NCBI RefSeq assembly: GCF_030463565.1
Contig: NC_134660.1
Coordinates: 2,493,501-2,557,500, forward strand
Direction: 5' to 3'
DNA length: 64,000 nucleotides
From: Pelecanus crispus
Taxonomy: Eukaryota > Chordata > Aves > Pelecaniformes > Pelecanidae
This document shows positions 51,001 through 63,936 of the stretch, piece by piece (the first letter of the stretch is position 1; every line of letters begins with the position of its first letter). The position numbers and the translations under genes were made by a program. Under the pieces are notes generated by a model. The model was given only the letters and a program-made list of their open reading frames with translations, was not told where the DNA came from and did not search any database.

Positions 51001-54000
51001 CCAGCGCAGGGGGAGATCAGGCACCTCCTAACCACCCCAGCTGCCTGGTGAGAGCCAGTGCTGCTGGAAACAGTTTCTGGGGCTGAGACCAGCCTGCCCG
51101 CACGGGTGCAGCAGGGGACTCACCTTCAGGATGTTGGTGACAGTCGGCTCAGCCCTCAGGATGAGCCCCGGGTTTGGTTGGATGTTGGCGTTCTCTGCCG
51201 ATTTCAAGCGCGGAGCGTGTTCTCTGTCCGCCGTCCTGGGGGGATCCGCAAAGAAGGGCCAGTGAGCAGGAATTCGTCACCCTGCCGCACTCCTCCCCGT
51301 GGCTCAGCCACCTCCCACCCACCTCCACCATCGGCACCCCCAAGGGAAGGCCACCACCTCAGGCTACCACCAGCCACCGCTCCGAGGGGACAGACTTTGA
51401 CTGTACTCAGTCTGGCACTGAAAGCAAAGCCTGGTCCCTCCAGGCCACGGTGTCCCAGCTGCAGGACAGCCAGCAGCATCACAGCTGCTCCTTTATGCTC
51501 CCCCCCAAAAAGGGCAGCAAGATGAGGTGCTCCAACCCCACTTAGTTACCCAGACTTTTGAGAGGGCTGTACCGTTTGGCAATCAGGTTGGTCATGTTGG
51601 CCTCCGAAAGCAGCCCCTGCTTGCTGCACTCCTGCAGGAGTAGACTCGTGCAGTCACAGCTGGAAGAGAAAGGAGAGCGCTAGCCTAAGGAACAGCATTC
51701 CTGCTGCCCCAGGCAGTGCTGTGGGGCGGGGGGACTCCTAGGTTGCCCCCCAGCCCATGCTCCCACCCCCCTAAGGATGCTGCAGGGCCAAAAGCAGCTC
51801 CAGATATCACACAGCATCACCAACATGTGAATCAGCTGTCAGACACTCACTGCCTTGCTCATTTAGCAGCTTCAGGTCCTCAGGAAGAAGGAATTGGATC
51901 AGAAACTAAAAAATCCTCACCAGGAGCTGCCTCAGCACCTCGTACTGCAGCTCCCCGCAGAAGGGACAGGGTTGTTGTGGCACGGACTGGCCACAGGCTC
52001 ATGGTGCTGTAGGTCAGCCCTGGACACGGCGAGCACTCACTTGCATCGCTGATCTGCTTTGTCGAGCAGAGGGGTCAGCTTCAGCAGGAACTCGAAGGCG
52101 CAGTTCACGTCCTCTGTGAAGTCCTGCTGTGCACAAAACCAAGCGCTCAGCTCAGAGTGCTGCCAACACGAGCCCACCTTCCCCTCCCACGCCGCTTTGT
52201 GCATTAGAGGAAGGTTGCTGGGACATAGACCGTTTCCTACCCCAGCCACCCCACACAGATTTGGCCAGGCACCAGCACCATCATGACAAACACAGCTCAC
52301 TTGTGCACACAACATGGCAAACAGCTCCAATCGACAGCCCTCAAGACTCACCTTCTCCCCTTGGGGATACTTCTTGAGTTTAACCAGGACCTGGGGGATC
52401 TGAAAGACACAGGGCACGGATGTGACCGAGAGGCAGACCGCATTCTGCACTCAGAACCTCCCAGCACCACAGGCTGCAGGAGCCCACACGAAACACGCCT
52501 GCAAGCAGCCGCTCGGCCAGCCCAAGGAAAGGAGCATTTTTGGAGCAGCCCAGGGGACTCTGTGCCCCTGCCTCCCCTCTGCAGGGTCCTTCCACCGTCA
52601 CAGGGAGCCGGAGAGCATGGCCACCTCTCAACAGCCAGGCAGAGGACTGAGGCTGCGGAGGAGCCCAGCACAGGCCGGAACATGTGTCAGGCCTGAAATT
52701 TTACACAGATCCCCTTTGTCTGGTTCAAAGAAAGGTGAAGCCAACTGCTCCAGGGCTGTCCACCACTGAGCTGTGGAAGCATAGACCCCAAGGCTGCTGT
52801 GGTATCCTTCAAAGGCCACAATTTCCCCCACAACATCCCAGGAAAGCCACTCTGCAAAACAAAGTGGAGCTGGGCTGAAAAAAAGCCCTGGACAGCAAAG
52901 CTGATGCTCAGCATGTTGCAGGAGGGCTGCCGCAGGCTCAGCCGGAGCATGGGGGCACCCCGAGGGGCATGCTGCAGGACAGAACTAATTGCTCTGCCAG
53001 GGTTCAGCACTCAGCAGGGGCCGGGCGTGCGGGGAAAAGGCAGCAGCAGGGCCAGGGTGTGGAGCACTGTGCTCACAGCGTGGCTGGGCCCTACCTTAAG
53101 GAAGGTGAAAGCTGTCCACTTCAGCTCCTCTGTGCCCTCCGGGGACTCGATGAGGCCCACAAAACAGGCCTTCCAGATCTCCAGCACGAAGAGCGGGGAG
53201 GGGATACGCTGCGGGGCACACAGACAAAACCCTCCAGTGCTGGAAAGGCAATAAAGTGACTCCCCCAACCACAACCAAACCCTGAACCCCCTGCAAAGGT
53301 GTTGATGGGCTCACGCTGCTCCCTGCAGCTGTGCCCGTACCCTCGGATCAGGATCGGCACAAGGACGCACACAGCACAAAGCTACAGCGAGGCCCTGGTG
53401 CCACAGCCCCCGGCCCACCCTGAGCAGGAAGGAGAACAAGATGCCACTTCCGTACCTGCATCCTCTTCACCATCATCAGCTGCTCCACCAGTGGCTGGGT
53501 CTCTCCCGTGAGGTTCATGGTTCCCTCCAGCAGCACCACAGCATGCACAGTGGGGAAGCCGGTCTTGTTCAGCTGCTCAGAGTGGACTGAGAGCATGGTG
53601 GGGATGCTGGGTGGGAGACAACAGCACAGCGTCACTGGAGCCTTGCATGGACAGATCCTTGCTCCTCCTGTCCCACCCTCCCTTCCCGGCCAAGCCCCTG
53701 ACCTTTGCTGTCCTGCATCTCTCTGGGGCAGGACAACTTGTAGCTCCTGAGCCCTGCAGAGGAGCCCTTGGGCACAGCCAAGCCCCCGCACCACAGCCCG
53801 GGCCCTGGGAGCAGCTCCGGGGGGATCCAGAGCAGGGACGGCAGCTCTGGTGTGGCCAGAGCAGCTGAGGGATGGCAAGAGGCCCCAGGGCCACCTGAGG
53901 AGCAACTCCTGAGTAAGATTGCTTTGCTGCAAGTCACCACTAGCCCTGTCCCCTCTCCTACCCCAGGGCCTCTTGCCAGCCCCAGCCCACTGCCGGTGCA

Positions 54001-57000
54001 GGGGTCCAAGCCAGGAAGGGACAAGAAAGCAGGGAGCCAGCGTGGAGGGAGGCAGGAGGCTCTCAGCCCGAAGAGCAGGGCTCAGACCCATTTTACCCTC
54101 CGAGCCCGCAGAGACAGCAGTACAAAGCTACCTCTTGATGAGGGAGATGCAGTCGTCAGCCTGGCTTCGCAGCGGGGAGTTGCTGAGGATGTTCAGGTTC
54201 TCCCCCAGCTTGACAAGGGACTGCTCCACGGCACTCCAGGAGGCTGGGGAGGGAGGGCAGGCGTTCAGTGGTGGGGACAGTGACAGGGGACAGTGACTGC
54301 CAGCCAGGCAGGCTGGCTACAAGGCCCACGGCAGCGCAGAGGGCCTGCTGAGGCTGGGGCTCCCTCCCGGACCCCGCTGTAAGCAGAAGTCGGCGCACCT
54401 CTGCAAACCCAAGCCAAGGGTCTGCGTGCCACCCGGCAGCTCCTGCTTCAGGCTTGGCCTGGCACAGCCTCTTGGCCAGACGCAGGCTCCAACCGAAGGT
54501 ACAGGGCTGTGCCAGGCACGCTGGCGGAGCACAGGACCTGCTGCGCATCCAGGAACAGCTCACGCAGCCTTTGCATTAATTCTGCTCCTCTTCCAAAGGG
54601 CAGCATGGAGGGGAGGGGGCAGAGGGTGGCACGGAGCCAGGGAGAGGACGGTTACAGCAACAGGGCTGGAAGATGGATGGGTTTGGAGCTGCAGGGACAA
54701 TGCGGCAGGAGCCGGGCAGGGGGAAGGGAGAGGTGGCAACGACATCTCCCCAGGGCCAGCAGCGATGAGGAGGAAGCCCTGGCAGCAGCCACGGGCAGAG
54801 CATGCCGCAGGCCAGGGCAGGGGCAGCGACATACACGTCTCCTCCAGCTTCGCGATGTGGATCAAGGCGCGGTTCTTGGTGCTGCCAAGCATCTTCTCCA
54901 GCCGCTCCAGACACATCTTCAGCTGGCTCTCAGCTGCCGCCTGCTCCAGCGTCTCCTTCACCTTCTCGGTGTAGAAGGCTGCGCAGCGCAGGAGCCAGTT
55001 GAGGGCACTCATCAGCGCCCGGCAGAGGCCAATGCACTCCTCTGCTTTGCCGTGGCAGCTGGGAAGGGAAAAGAAACGGGACTGTGCTCACCGTTGGGCC
55101 GGGCTACTGCCCCCAGGGAAACCGAGGCACAGACACGGGGCCACCTGGGGATCCAAGCCCACATCCCTTGTGCCCAGCCCAGCCTGCCCGCCAGCTCCTC
55201 TACCGCAGATCCCAACCTGCTCAGCCCACAAGCATCCGCACTGTGCCAGGGGAAATAAAGTCTCCCCAGTGCAGCCTCCTCTCTGGCCACGCTACTACAG
55301 GGAAACTTTCCAAGCCTCTAATCAAATTATCTTGCTAAGAGAGGCTGGGCATTGATCAATGTGCTGCAAGAGGTGAACGCTTTCCCCTCCTGATGCACAA
55401 ATCATTGGGGCCAGAAGTTTTGATCAAATTAAGCAGAGGATCAGATCAGGCAGGGACTGGATTAAGCGGCCGGCTCTGCAGTTGGCCAGCAACAGCTCCT
55501 TGTCAACATCTGCGACTGATGCATATTCATTGCTCCTGCTTCATTTCATGTAATTGAAGAGCTGCTACCTTCAGCCTTCCTCCTCCTCCTCCCGCTGCCC
55601 CCCACCGCATGCTCTCTGCTCCAGCCTCCCCGAAGTGGCTGTCAGGGGTTAACAGGAAGATTTCTCAGCTTTCTAAAAAAGTTTTCATGGCCTGAATGGT
55701 CTGGACTCCCCTGGGTCCTGCAACACCAGCGGAAGAGCACAAAGCAAAACAAGGCAGCTGCCTGGGGCAGCACAGGCAGAACTGCGAGCACTGGCAGACA
55801 GGGACACGTAGCCGGGCCTTGGGAAGCTGCAGAGGCCACACAAGAGAAACAAAACGCTCCGAGGGGACAGAAACCCTCAGGCCACAGGGCTTACGCCCAC
55901 CCCTATCCGCCTGAGCCGGGCAGGAATATCACGGCAGAGATGTTTATCCCAGTATGGGTGGGTTTCTTGCAGCTTCCCACAAAGCTGGTGGGGTTTTGGG
56001 CTCCCTCTGCTCTGCCTGTGCTGGCACTCACGTGGCAGCCCAGCCCGGGGCAGCTGGAGGGGGACAGCAATTTGGGAATGGACGCAGAGCTGGAGGGGAA
56101 ACCTGCCTCCCTCTGCCAGGGTGAGGGCTCAGCCGGGCCCCACCGGCTCCCAGTCCTGCCCGCGGTACTGCCCGGGGCCGAGGCGGCAGGGCTGGAAGAG
56201 CCACACCGTACCTGAGGCGGTCGCAGAACATGTCCATGATCTCCAGCAGCGACTGGACACACAGATCCCGGGAGAAGTCATCAAACTAGAGCAGGAGAAC
56301 AAGGAAGGATTTCAGATAGGGGCTACCGGGCTTCAGCGGCAACAAAAACAAACACAACCCCTTCCTCTGCGGGCTGGGCCAGGCGCTGCCGGTCGCCGGA
56401 CGCTCGCCCTGGCAGCTGCCCAGCAGCCACTCGAATGAGAACTAGGTCAGGGCTGTCCGACAGCTGGGTCGTGCCCTCCCAGCGTCGCAGGAGGCAACCG
56501 GACCACGGCAGCAGGGGATAAGGCTGGGTTTTCTCGACAGCCTCCCCAAGACAGCGGCAGGGGCCTGAGCTCCACTCCCCGCCGGCCACCTTGACGCGGC
56601 AGTGGCTCGACGCCAGCCCACGTGCCCATCCCCGGCTCGGCGGGGCCGGCAGCACATGCCAACAACCCGGCTGGCCGCGGGGCCGGGAGGGCGGTGGGCA
56701 GAAGCGCGGCTCCCCGCCTCCTCGCAGAGCAGATGGGGCCACCCCGCCGGGCCGGAGCTAGCCTGCAGGTCTGATCTCGGCCCACGCTGATCTGAAGGAG
56801 GAAGCCTCAGCTGTCAAGGTCAGCGCTCTGCCTGCCCCGCCGGAACGGACAGCGACACACAACCAGGGGAACAGCGACGAGCCTGCGCTGTTCGGAGCAG
56901 ACCCGCCACCGTGCTCGGTGTCAGCCAGCCGTACGCTGGCTCTACCCTCACCTGGGAGCACACCCACCACCCCGGATAGGTGCTGAGCCCCGCTGGAGGG

Positions 57001-60000
57001 GTCCCCACCCTCATCAGGCCTTTGTGGCACATTTACAGCAGAGCCCCGAGCTCAGCCTGCGGCACCCCAAAAACAATGCTGGCATCACGTGGCTACCAGC
57101 GCCTTCCTCTTCCTGTCCCCCAGTAACTACAAGGAGCTGGGAGGAAAGAAATTATTCTCCCTCAAATTATTCTGCCTTCAGATCAGAGGTCACCCTAACA
57201 AGGCTAGCACCCAGGGAGGACGGGGGGCCTGATGCAGCCTGCGAGGGGCTATTGCTCCCCACAGAGCAGCCCCAAACGCTGAGCGGAGGCAGCCGCAGAG
57301 GGCTCGTCCCCATCAAAGCGGCACGGGGATGCCAAGCACCCGTGGGAAGCCGGCCAGCCGAGCAGGGCGGGTGGCCACAGCCGCGTGGCTCGGGTGCTGG
57401 CAGCCCTCCCTCGTGAGCAGCGCTGCTTTTCCATCGCCAGCTCCGGATCTCCACGGCGCTGCCAACGCCGCCGGCCACAGAGGGATGTGGTTTCCGGCAG
57501 CCGAGGTGTGGTTTACACGCAGGGCACTGCAGGGCAGGAGCCTGCCAGGCCCCACACGACGTGGGGGGGACAAGGCTTTCACACCCGCGGCCATCCCCAA
57601 AAACAGAGCGGGACCCGCCAGGCATGGCGGCAGCCTGTCCCCAGCGGGACACGGAAGGGCTTGGGTGCTAATCTGTGCTGTCTGGCCGCTGCTGACTCAG
57701 CAGGCAGAGGATGTCGTTTTCCACTTGACCTATATTTGCTGCGAGTTGTGGGGAGGGAAATGGATACATGGGTCATAGGTAAAGAGAAAAAACTCAGACA
57801 GCGCTTGTCGGAGCCGTACCTTGCTGATGGCTGTCAGGACCGTGGAATAAGACACCATCTACGAACAAAACACAAAACCAAAACAAACCCGGTGCGGCGG
57901 CGTGTTAGCGGGTGATGTTTGCCAGCGCGGCGCTTGTTGCTGAGGAACGGCAAGGTCAGGGCACGGCCCCACTGCCTGTCACCGTGGACGGGGCCAGGGC
58001 ATTGACCCGGCACAAATCCAAACAGACATTTTTAGGTGATCGCTGATTTGTTGCACGCAAAATTTAGGCAGCGTTAAATGCCGCGCTAAGAAAGCGCAGA
58101 GCTTACAGCAAGCATGGAGGCTCTCGAAGGGTGAGGATTTCCACCCCGCATGCAGCCGGGTGAGGGGCAGAGGGTATTTACAGAAACATCCCTGCCTCAA
58201 GCACACGCCGAGCCCTCCACCACCCACCCAAGCCCAGGGGAGGCACAGACAGGAGATTCAGGGTGTCTGCCCGCCACCAACTCCGCACCCCGGTTTCTTT
58301 GCCCACCTGCTAATTGGGGCTGCAAGGCGACACCCAGCAGCGTCTGCAGCACGGGGAGCGGCATTACCTGGGAGCTGATAGCGTATTTCAGGTAGGACAA
58401 GATGAGTGGGTTCGGTGATGGCCCGATCATGGCCTGCTCGAGAAGAGCCTCTGCAAGCAAAGGAGAGGGGCCGGGAGGTCCCAGGTCAGCACGTACCCGG
58501 TGCGGGGACACAGGGACACACGCACACTCTGCCTTCATCCCCCAGGAAAGGTGGCAAAGACAAACTGTGCTAATCACAGCAACTCTGCGCTGCTCTTCCC
58601 TGAAATTAACTGAATCCCACAACTTTCTAATCCCCGATGGCAAAAGCCGGTAAATAATTCAGTCAGTGCAAGCAGCCTCCTGCTAACTCAGCTCTCCCCA
58701 GGCACCCTGGCCCCAAAACAGCACCTGCTGCTCTCCAAACACGTTCCCCTCCCTCCCACGTCCTGCCCAGGAGGCTCTCACATCCTTCACTGAGTGACTT
58801 TTGCTCCGGCACCTGGGGCTGAACTCCGGGCAGACAGCCCCTCTCAGCTGGGACCAGCCCCGCACGTCTGGCCCTCCCGGCCGCCGGCTGCCTGCCAGTG
58901 CTGGCCTGTGGACGCTGGAGGGGCTCTGCCCGTCCTATCTGCTCAGTCAAGCCTTTAATTGACCATTTGAACTATGGCAGAGCGCAAAAACCACCTCCCA
59001 AAAGCAGGCCCCGGGCTGCGGCACGGGCTGTAAGTAGGTCAAAGCACCCAGATGTAAGAGGGAGCAGCAGCCGTTTGGGAAGTGGTCGCCCCAAAGGCGA
59101 GGAGGAGCAGCAGCCATCGTCAGATCCCGACCGCAGGAGCAGGAGACTCCCTGGGTCTCGCTCGAAGGCTGAGACCTCAGCCAAAAGCATCTCAGCCCGA
59201 GGACAGAAGGCTAATGGCAGCCTTCCCCTCCCCATCTAATCAGGGAGTGTCAACACGAGCCAGCCACATGCTGTTACCCACTGCAGACGTGTCAGCATAG
59301 ATTTGCTGGGCACCGCCATGATCCTGGCAGCTCGTGCCAGCTTTTCCTCCTTTGTCGTTTAAATCTGAAAGGCACGAGCTTGGAAAAGGACAGCTCTAGG
59401 GCTGCGGCGAGGGAGGCAGGGGTTGTTACAGCCATCGGGGCCTCGGGAACAGCTTCCCCGTGTGCCCACAACGCTTGTGCTGCCCAGGACGGCGTCGGTG
59501 TCAGCATCCTCCCTTTTATGCTCCCGTTTGCAGCAGGGAAAAAGGGGCCCGGCCCCCTTCCCCTCCTTGCAGAGAGGCTGCCCTCCAAGGAAGCCCAGGC
59601 TAACAAGCCATGCCCTGGCTAACAGTTGCCCAGGAGAAACCTGTTTCTACAGAAATCATAGGACAGAAAAAAAAACCTACAGAAATTTCTGGCCCTGCTT
59701 TCGGGGATACGCCGATGGGCCCACACCAAGCATCCCACGGGCATCACGGCCTCACCGAGCAGAATAGGAGCCAGCCCCTCCGGGCCGGGAACAGGCACCA
59801 GGGAGCCCCGGGGACCAGCTGGCCAGCGGCAGGGCTGGCCCTCAAGCCAACTGCCCACTGCATCCCCCAGCGCTGCGCTCGCAGCCCCTGCTCCCAGGGC
59901 TGTGCCAGCCCCCCCCCGAGCAAATCGGTCTCCCCAGGGCTGCCCCACTGCCACAGCCAGGCCCCACAGCTCCAGCTCGGCTCCTTCAGCCCCACATTGC

Positions 60001-61080
60001 CGTGGGGCTGGGCGCATCCACGCGCTGACCCCACCACGGGCCACAGCAGGAGGGGGACAAACCCGGCCCGAGGAGCTCAGTTGTGAGGATGTGGTTTGAC
60101 AAAAGCCACCATCATGGGCCAGACACTGCCAGAAAAAACACCGGTAGGACGGAGGGAGTTAAAAAAGACCCACTGGGGAAAGGTCCCTCGCCTCGGTGGG
60201 GCGAGGAGCGCTGCTGCCTGTGCCAGGGCTATTTCCCTTTAAATCCCCCAGTGCAGCAATCCTCGAGCAGCGCTCTGTTTATTTATCCAAGGCTTGCAAA
60301 CATGCGCTTGCTGCACAGGAGAAAAAAAAAAAAAAAAAACCAACACAACCTAGCAACAAGTTTCTATAATTGGCATAAAAGCCTGGCAAATCTTTAAACC
60401 GTGGAGCGCAGCAGGTACCAGCGTTTGGCAAGATTTGTATCAAACGCCCTTGAATAGGGACGGGAAAAGAAATTCTAATAACCGGGGGTGGGAAACGGCC
60501 TTCGGAGCAGCACCTGGCTCTTTCGCAGCGCTTTTCGCTCCCTCGGCTAGACACGGTGACGAGGCGGACGGGGTCGTTATCCCCTGCGGGTGGGGGAAAC
60601 TGAGGCAGCTAGCTGGAACCTGCACGCAGCCGGGTGGCGAGCGGCGCTGGGGCAGAGCGGTGCGATCCCGGAGCTCTGCGTCAGCAGCGTTTCGGCACGT
60701 GCCGCCACAGCCAGCGGCGAGCCCGGCCCTCCTCGGTTGTGATGCCAGGCCAACCCTCCACCACGGGCTGAGTTTTAGGCCAGCTTAACCCCGAGTCCAT
60801 CTCTGGGAGAGGCAACAGGACCACGCTGGGCAGTGCCGGAGCAAGTAGCCCCAAAGCAGAAAGCCCCATCCAGCCCGCTCCTGCGCCCCTGCTCTGCCCC
60901 CCCAAGCTGTCTCCATCCCCCGTGGCTCCCCCAGCCCCACGTCCCCGGACCTGCCAGGTTGAGGATGTCCCACGTAGCTCCACGGGGGAAAAACTTCTTC
61001 ATATTTACGGCCCACTGATAGTCGCTCCATCGCTCCTTCCAGGCCTGCAGGATGGCCTGCTTCAGGTTCACCACCTTCAT
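42088..61080 (-). CDS. MED24: Mediator complex subunit 24
   Basis: Tail-associated Mediator subunit (TRAP100) linking nuclear receptors and other activators to RNA polymerase II. 25 coding exons, 5' to 3' (upper-lower coordinate): 61080-60951, 58450-58368, 57858-57820, 56285-56212, 55058-54835, 54243-54132, 53606-53456, 53208-53095, 52399-52352, 52123-52041, 51659-51573, 51235-51124, 50504-50362, 49535-49480, 48775-48693, 47176-46998, 46864-46765, 46399-46224, 46130-45866, 45657-45476, 45171-45078, 44705-44606, 42756-42679, 42509-42361, 42204-42088. Phases close to 992 aa (human 989). Start MKVVNLKQAILQAWKERWSD; an LxxLL motif (LNWLL) at 128-132; end LPLGRRVAAKAIAAL. Exon 14 carries an 18-bp duplication over its acceptor. 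Exon 23 starts one codon short of the human SSPTDRS. Divergent from the expected THRA. Confidence 0.96.
47353..47591. repeat. 22-bp minisatellite in MED24 intron 15
   Basis: About 11 units of roughly 22 bases sharing the core CCCCCAGTAAGGCAC. They alternate between units starting TGGAGAG and units starting CGCTCGG. One unit contains a short inversion of the core (CCAGTCCTTACTGGGG near 47542). Confidence 0.85.
47975..47999. repeat. Homopolymer A tract in MED24 intron 15
   Basis: A run of more than 20 A on the plus strand (T on the transcribed strand). No retrocopy or other retroelement body is recognisable next to it. Confidence 0.8.
49503..49538 (-). repeat. 18-bp tandem duplication across MED24 exon 14 acceptor
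   Basis: Two adjacent 18-base copies with one mismatch (plus strand GTGAATTCRTTCAGCCTA). On the minus strand each copy carries a CTAG acceptor followed by codons for LNEFT. Splicing at the upstream acceptor (after the CTGCCTCCTCTAG tract) gives LNEFTRLNEFTK. The inner acceptor would drop six residues in frame. Confidence 0.9.
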
Positions 61081-61268
61081 GGCCACGCTCTGGAGAAGGG
61101 AGGGTGTCAGGGGGCGGCTGACAGGATTTTGGGGAGGGGAGGGGGAAGCAGAGGGGTCTGGGGGTTATGGGGGGAAGCAGGGCCCGGTGGTGAGCGGGGC
61201 CCAGCGGCTCCTGAGGGGAAGAGGAGGCCGCGGTTGGGGCCCTGGCAGCCCCCCGGGGCGGGGGGGGG

Positions 61269-61321
61269 AGCTCCGGGGGTCGGGCCCCGCACCAGAGGTG
61301 CGGGGCCCGACCCCCGGAGCT
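61269..61321. repeat. Perfect 25-bp inverted repeat, 3-nt loop
   Basis: Left arm 61269-61293 and right arm 61297-61321 are exact reverse complements separated by AGA. Each arm is very GC-rich (core GGGGGTCGGGCCCCGC). It lies in MED24 intron 1, about 40 bases downstream of the donor of the non-coding first exon, so the transcript would form a very stable hairpin. Confidence 0.95.
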
Positions 61322-61362
61322 TCCCCCCGCCGCCGATCCCCCCCGCCCCCGCCGCCCCTCAC

Positions 61363-61500
61363 CTTCGCCCCGCACCGCGGCGGCCGGCGACCGCTTCCCT
61401 TCAGCGCCTGGGCACCGCCATGATGGCACCTGCTAGCAAGGCGAGCGCTGATTGGGCGGCGGAAGCGCGGCGGGGCGCGGTGGCTGCTGGGAGGTGTAGT
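61363..61500 (-). promoter_or_regulatory. MED24 non-coding first exon and promoter
   Basis: On the minus strand a GTGAGG donor (intron begins at 61362) follows a GC-rich non-coding exon from 61363 to roughly 61430. The next exon starts at 61089 (acceptor CTCCAG), nine bases before the MED24 ATG. Upstream are a CCAAT box (complement of 61451-61455), a GCGGAAG-type ETS core on the plus strand near 61460, and ACTACACCTCCCAGCAGCC (complement of 61482-61500), which resembles a ZNF143 site. No TATA box. Confidence 0.65.
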
Positions 61501-61529
61501 TCGGGTGGGGAGGGCAGGGGGGGTGCAAG

Positions 61530-62765
61530 GAGGGTGCGTGCAAAGGCGTGGGGGTGCAAATGCACGGGGGTGCAAAGGCGTGGGGGTGCAAGCAGGGTGC
61601 GTGCAAAGGCGTGGGGGTGCAAATGCACGGGGGTGCAAAGGCGTGGGGGTGCAAGCATGCTGCGTGAAAACGCGTGGCGGTGCAAAGGCGTGGGTGTGCA
61701 AACCTGGTGCATGCAAATGCGTGGGTGTGCAAACACGGTGTGTGCAAAGGTGTGAGGGTGCAGACGCGTGGGGGTGCAAAGGTGTGGGGGCGCAAATGCG
61801 CGGGTGTGCAAGCACGCTGCATGCAAAGGCATGGAAGTGCAAAGGCACGGGTGTGCAAACCTGGTGTGAGCAAACACATAGGTGTGCAAACGCAGTGTGT
61901 GCAAATGCATGGGGGTGCAAATGCATGGGGGTGCAAGCACAGTGCATGCAAATGCATAGGGGTGCAAAGGCGTGGGTGTGTAAACATGGTGCTTGTAAGG
62001 TGTGAGGGTGCAAAGGTGTGGGGGTGCAAATGCATGGGTGTGTAAAGGCATGGGGGTGCATGCACGGTGTGTGCAAAGGTGTGGGTGTGCAAAGGCGTGG
62101 GGGTGCCAACACGAGGCTTCAAGTATGGAGGCGTGTGGGTGCGCAAATGTGTGTGCATGCAGATGGGGCTGTGCATGCACGTGTCTGAGTGTGTGCATAG
62201 ATGCGTGCGTGTATGTGCATGCACATGCGTGAGCGCAGGTGTACATACAGGCATGTGTAAGCGCGAGCATGGCAGTGTGCAAACATGGGTCTGCAAACAT
62301 GGGTGTGCAAACATGGGCGTGCACGTGGGAATGGGTGTGCATGCAGACGGGCGTGTGCACACATGTGCCAGGGTGTGTGCGTGTGCACAGATGCATAGGT
62401 GTATACATGTGCATGCACATGTGTGAGCGCAGGCATGCACACAGGCAAATGTGTGTGAGCACGGAGGCGTGCACATGTGTGTGTGCGAACACAGGTGTGC
62501 GCTCAGGACCACGCATGCGTGCAGGTAGGTGTCTGCACACATGCACCTGGGCACATGCGTGTGTGGAGACGCCCAGGCGTCCGTGTGCGCTCGCACACGC
62601 GTGAGCGCAGGCATGCGTACAGGCCCGTGTCTGCGCAGACACAGGCACCCACGGGCACGTGTGCTCAGGTACCTGCGCGTGGGTGGATACACGCACGCAG
62701 ATGTGCACAGGCGTGCTGCGCACACGCGTGTGCATGCACATGTGCAGGCAGCCCGGGGGCTCCGC
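61530..62765. repeat. Degenerate minisatellite upstream of MED24
   Basis: About 1.2 kb of imperfect repeats. The first half is built on a 15-16 base unit (GGGGTGCAAAGGCGTG). The second half drifts into TGCATGCACRTG-like alternating purine-pyrimidine sequence. Stop codons are rare, so several long Cys/His-rich frames are open on both strands. These reflect the repeat, not a gene. Confidence 0.88.
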
Positions 62766-63927
62766 AGTCCCCCCCGCCCCGGTAGCTAAAAATATCCCCC
62801 ATGGCTGCCTCCAGCCATCACCACGGCAACGGGAGGATGGGGAGCGGGTCTGGGGGGGGGGGGCAGCCCCCCAGCCCCCCCCACCCATGGGTGCAGGAGC
62901 CCTGTGCAGCTCAGGAGCGGGGTGAAGCCCCCCGGGGTGCGGGGGTGCCTGGAGGTGCTGCTGTGGGGTGGGAGCCCCGGGCGCCTGCTGCCCCCCCAGC
63001 CCTCCCAGCTCCCCTTGGTGAGGATGGGGGGCTCCGAATCCCCTTAATTCCCCGGTGAATCATTCATGGGGCCGGGGCGCTGCAAATCCCCCCCGCGCCG
63101 GGGCCGGGATTAGGCGGGCGAGCAGCAGCCGGCGAGGGGCCCCGGCAGCCAGGGGGGGGCCCCTGGCCCCTATTCATGAGGAGGGATTTCCTGTGCCGGG
63201 GGGGTCCCGCTCCCCGCAGCTGGCGGCGGGGGAACCGGTGACCGCGGGGGCCACCCCTGTCCCCAGCCAGGAGGGGACCAGAGCAGCCCCCCTGCACGGC
63301 ACCCCCATGGCAAAGAACCCCCAAACGGGGCCCTGGGCCTGGCGGGGTGCAGGGGGGGGGCTGTGGGATGCGCTAAGGGGGTCCCAGCCCCCCGGCCCAG
63401 CGCGGGGGCGGCCGGCGCGGGGGGAAGGCATCGAGGCCTCGGCGCAGCGCCCCGGCTTTGGCAGGGCGCCCCGGCCCAGCTGCCTGCAGCCCCGGGGCTG
63501 GGGGGGGGGCCGGAAGGGGCCGGGGCCGTTCCCAGCGCCGGGGGCTGGCGGGGGGCGAGCGGGGGCCAGTGTGGGGGGCTTCCCCTTCCCACGGGGTAAG
63601 CGGGGCAGCCTGGCCCCCCCCCCCCCCCCGATGCCCGTTGCTGCTGGGGGGCACATGGCCAGTTCCCACCCGCCTGCACCGGTGTTTGATGGGGTGTGAA
63701 GGATTTGGTTCCCAGGAGGGGCTCCCAGCGGGAAGGCGGGGGGGGGACACACACACAGCCTGGGGTGGGGGCACCCCCATGGGGCCACCCAGACCCACAG
63801 CCGGCGGCGGGTGCTGCCCCACGGGGCCTCCAACGATGGGGATGCAGGCGCCCAGGCTGCGCCCAGCGTCACCCCCTTCCCGGGGGGCCCGGGGGGGCCC
63901 AGCTCGGCCATGCCGCCGGGCTCGGGC
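62766..63927. other. GC-rich DNA between MED24 and the next gene
   Basis: Very GC-rich with long G and C runs, CpG-dense in parts. No exon is recognisable. In conserved gene order THRA would begin to the right, so this is probably its upstream region. Confidence 0.45.
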
Positions 63928-63936
63928 TATATATAG
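63928..63936 (+). promoter_or_regulatory. Candidate TATA box, rightward
   Basis: TATATATAG in otherwise GC-rich sequence, with GCGGCTCCACGCCGCAGAG following at the distance expected for a start site. By synteny this could serve THRA. The window ends too soon to confirm a transcript. Confidence 0.4.

Noticed and set aside
61401-62888. 495- and 430-codon Cys/His-rich frames on the minus strand
   Set aside because: Direct translation of the minisatellite; the unit happens to lack stop codons.
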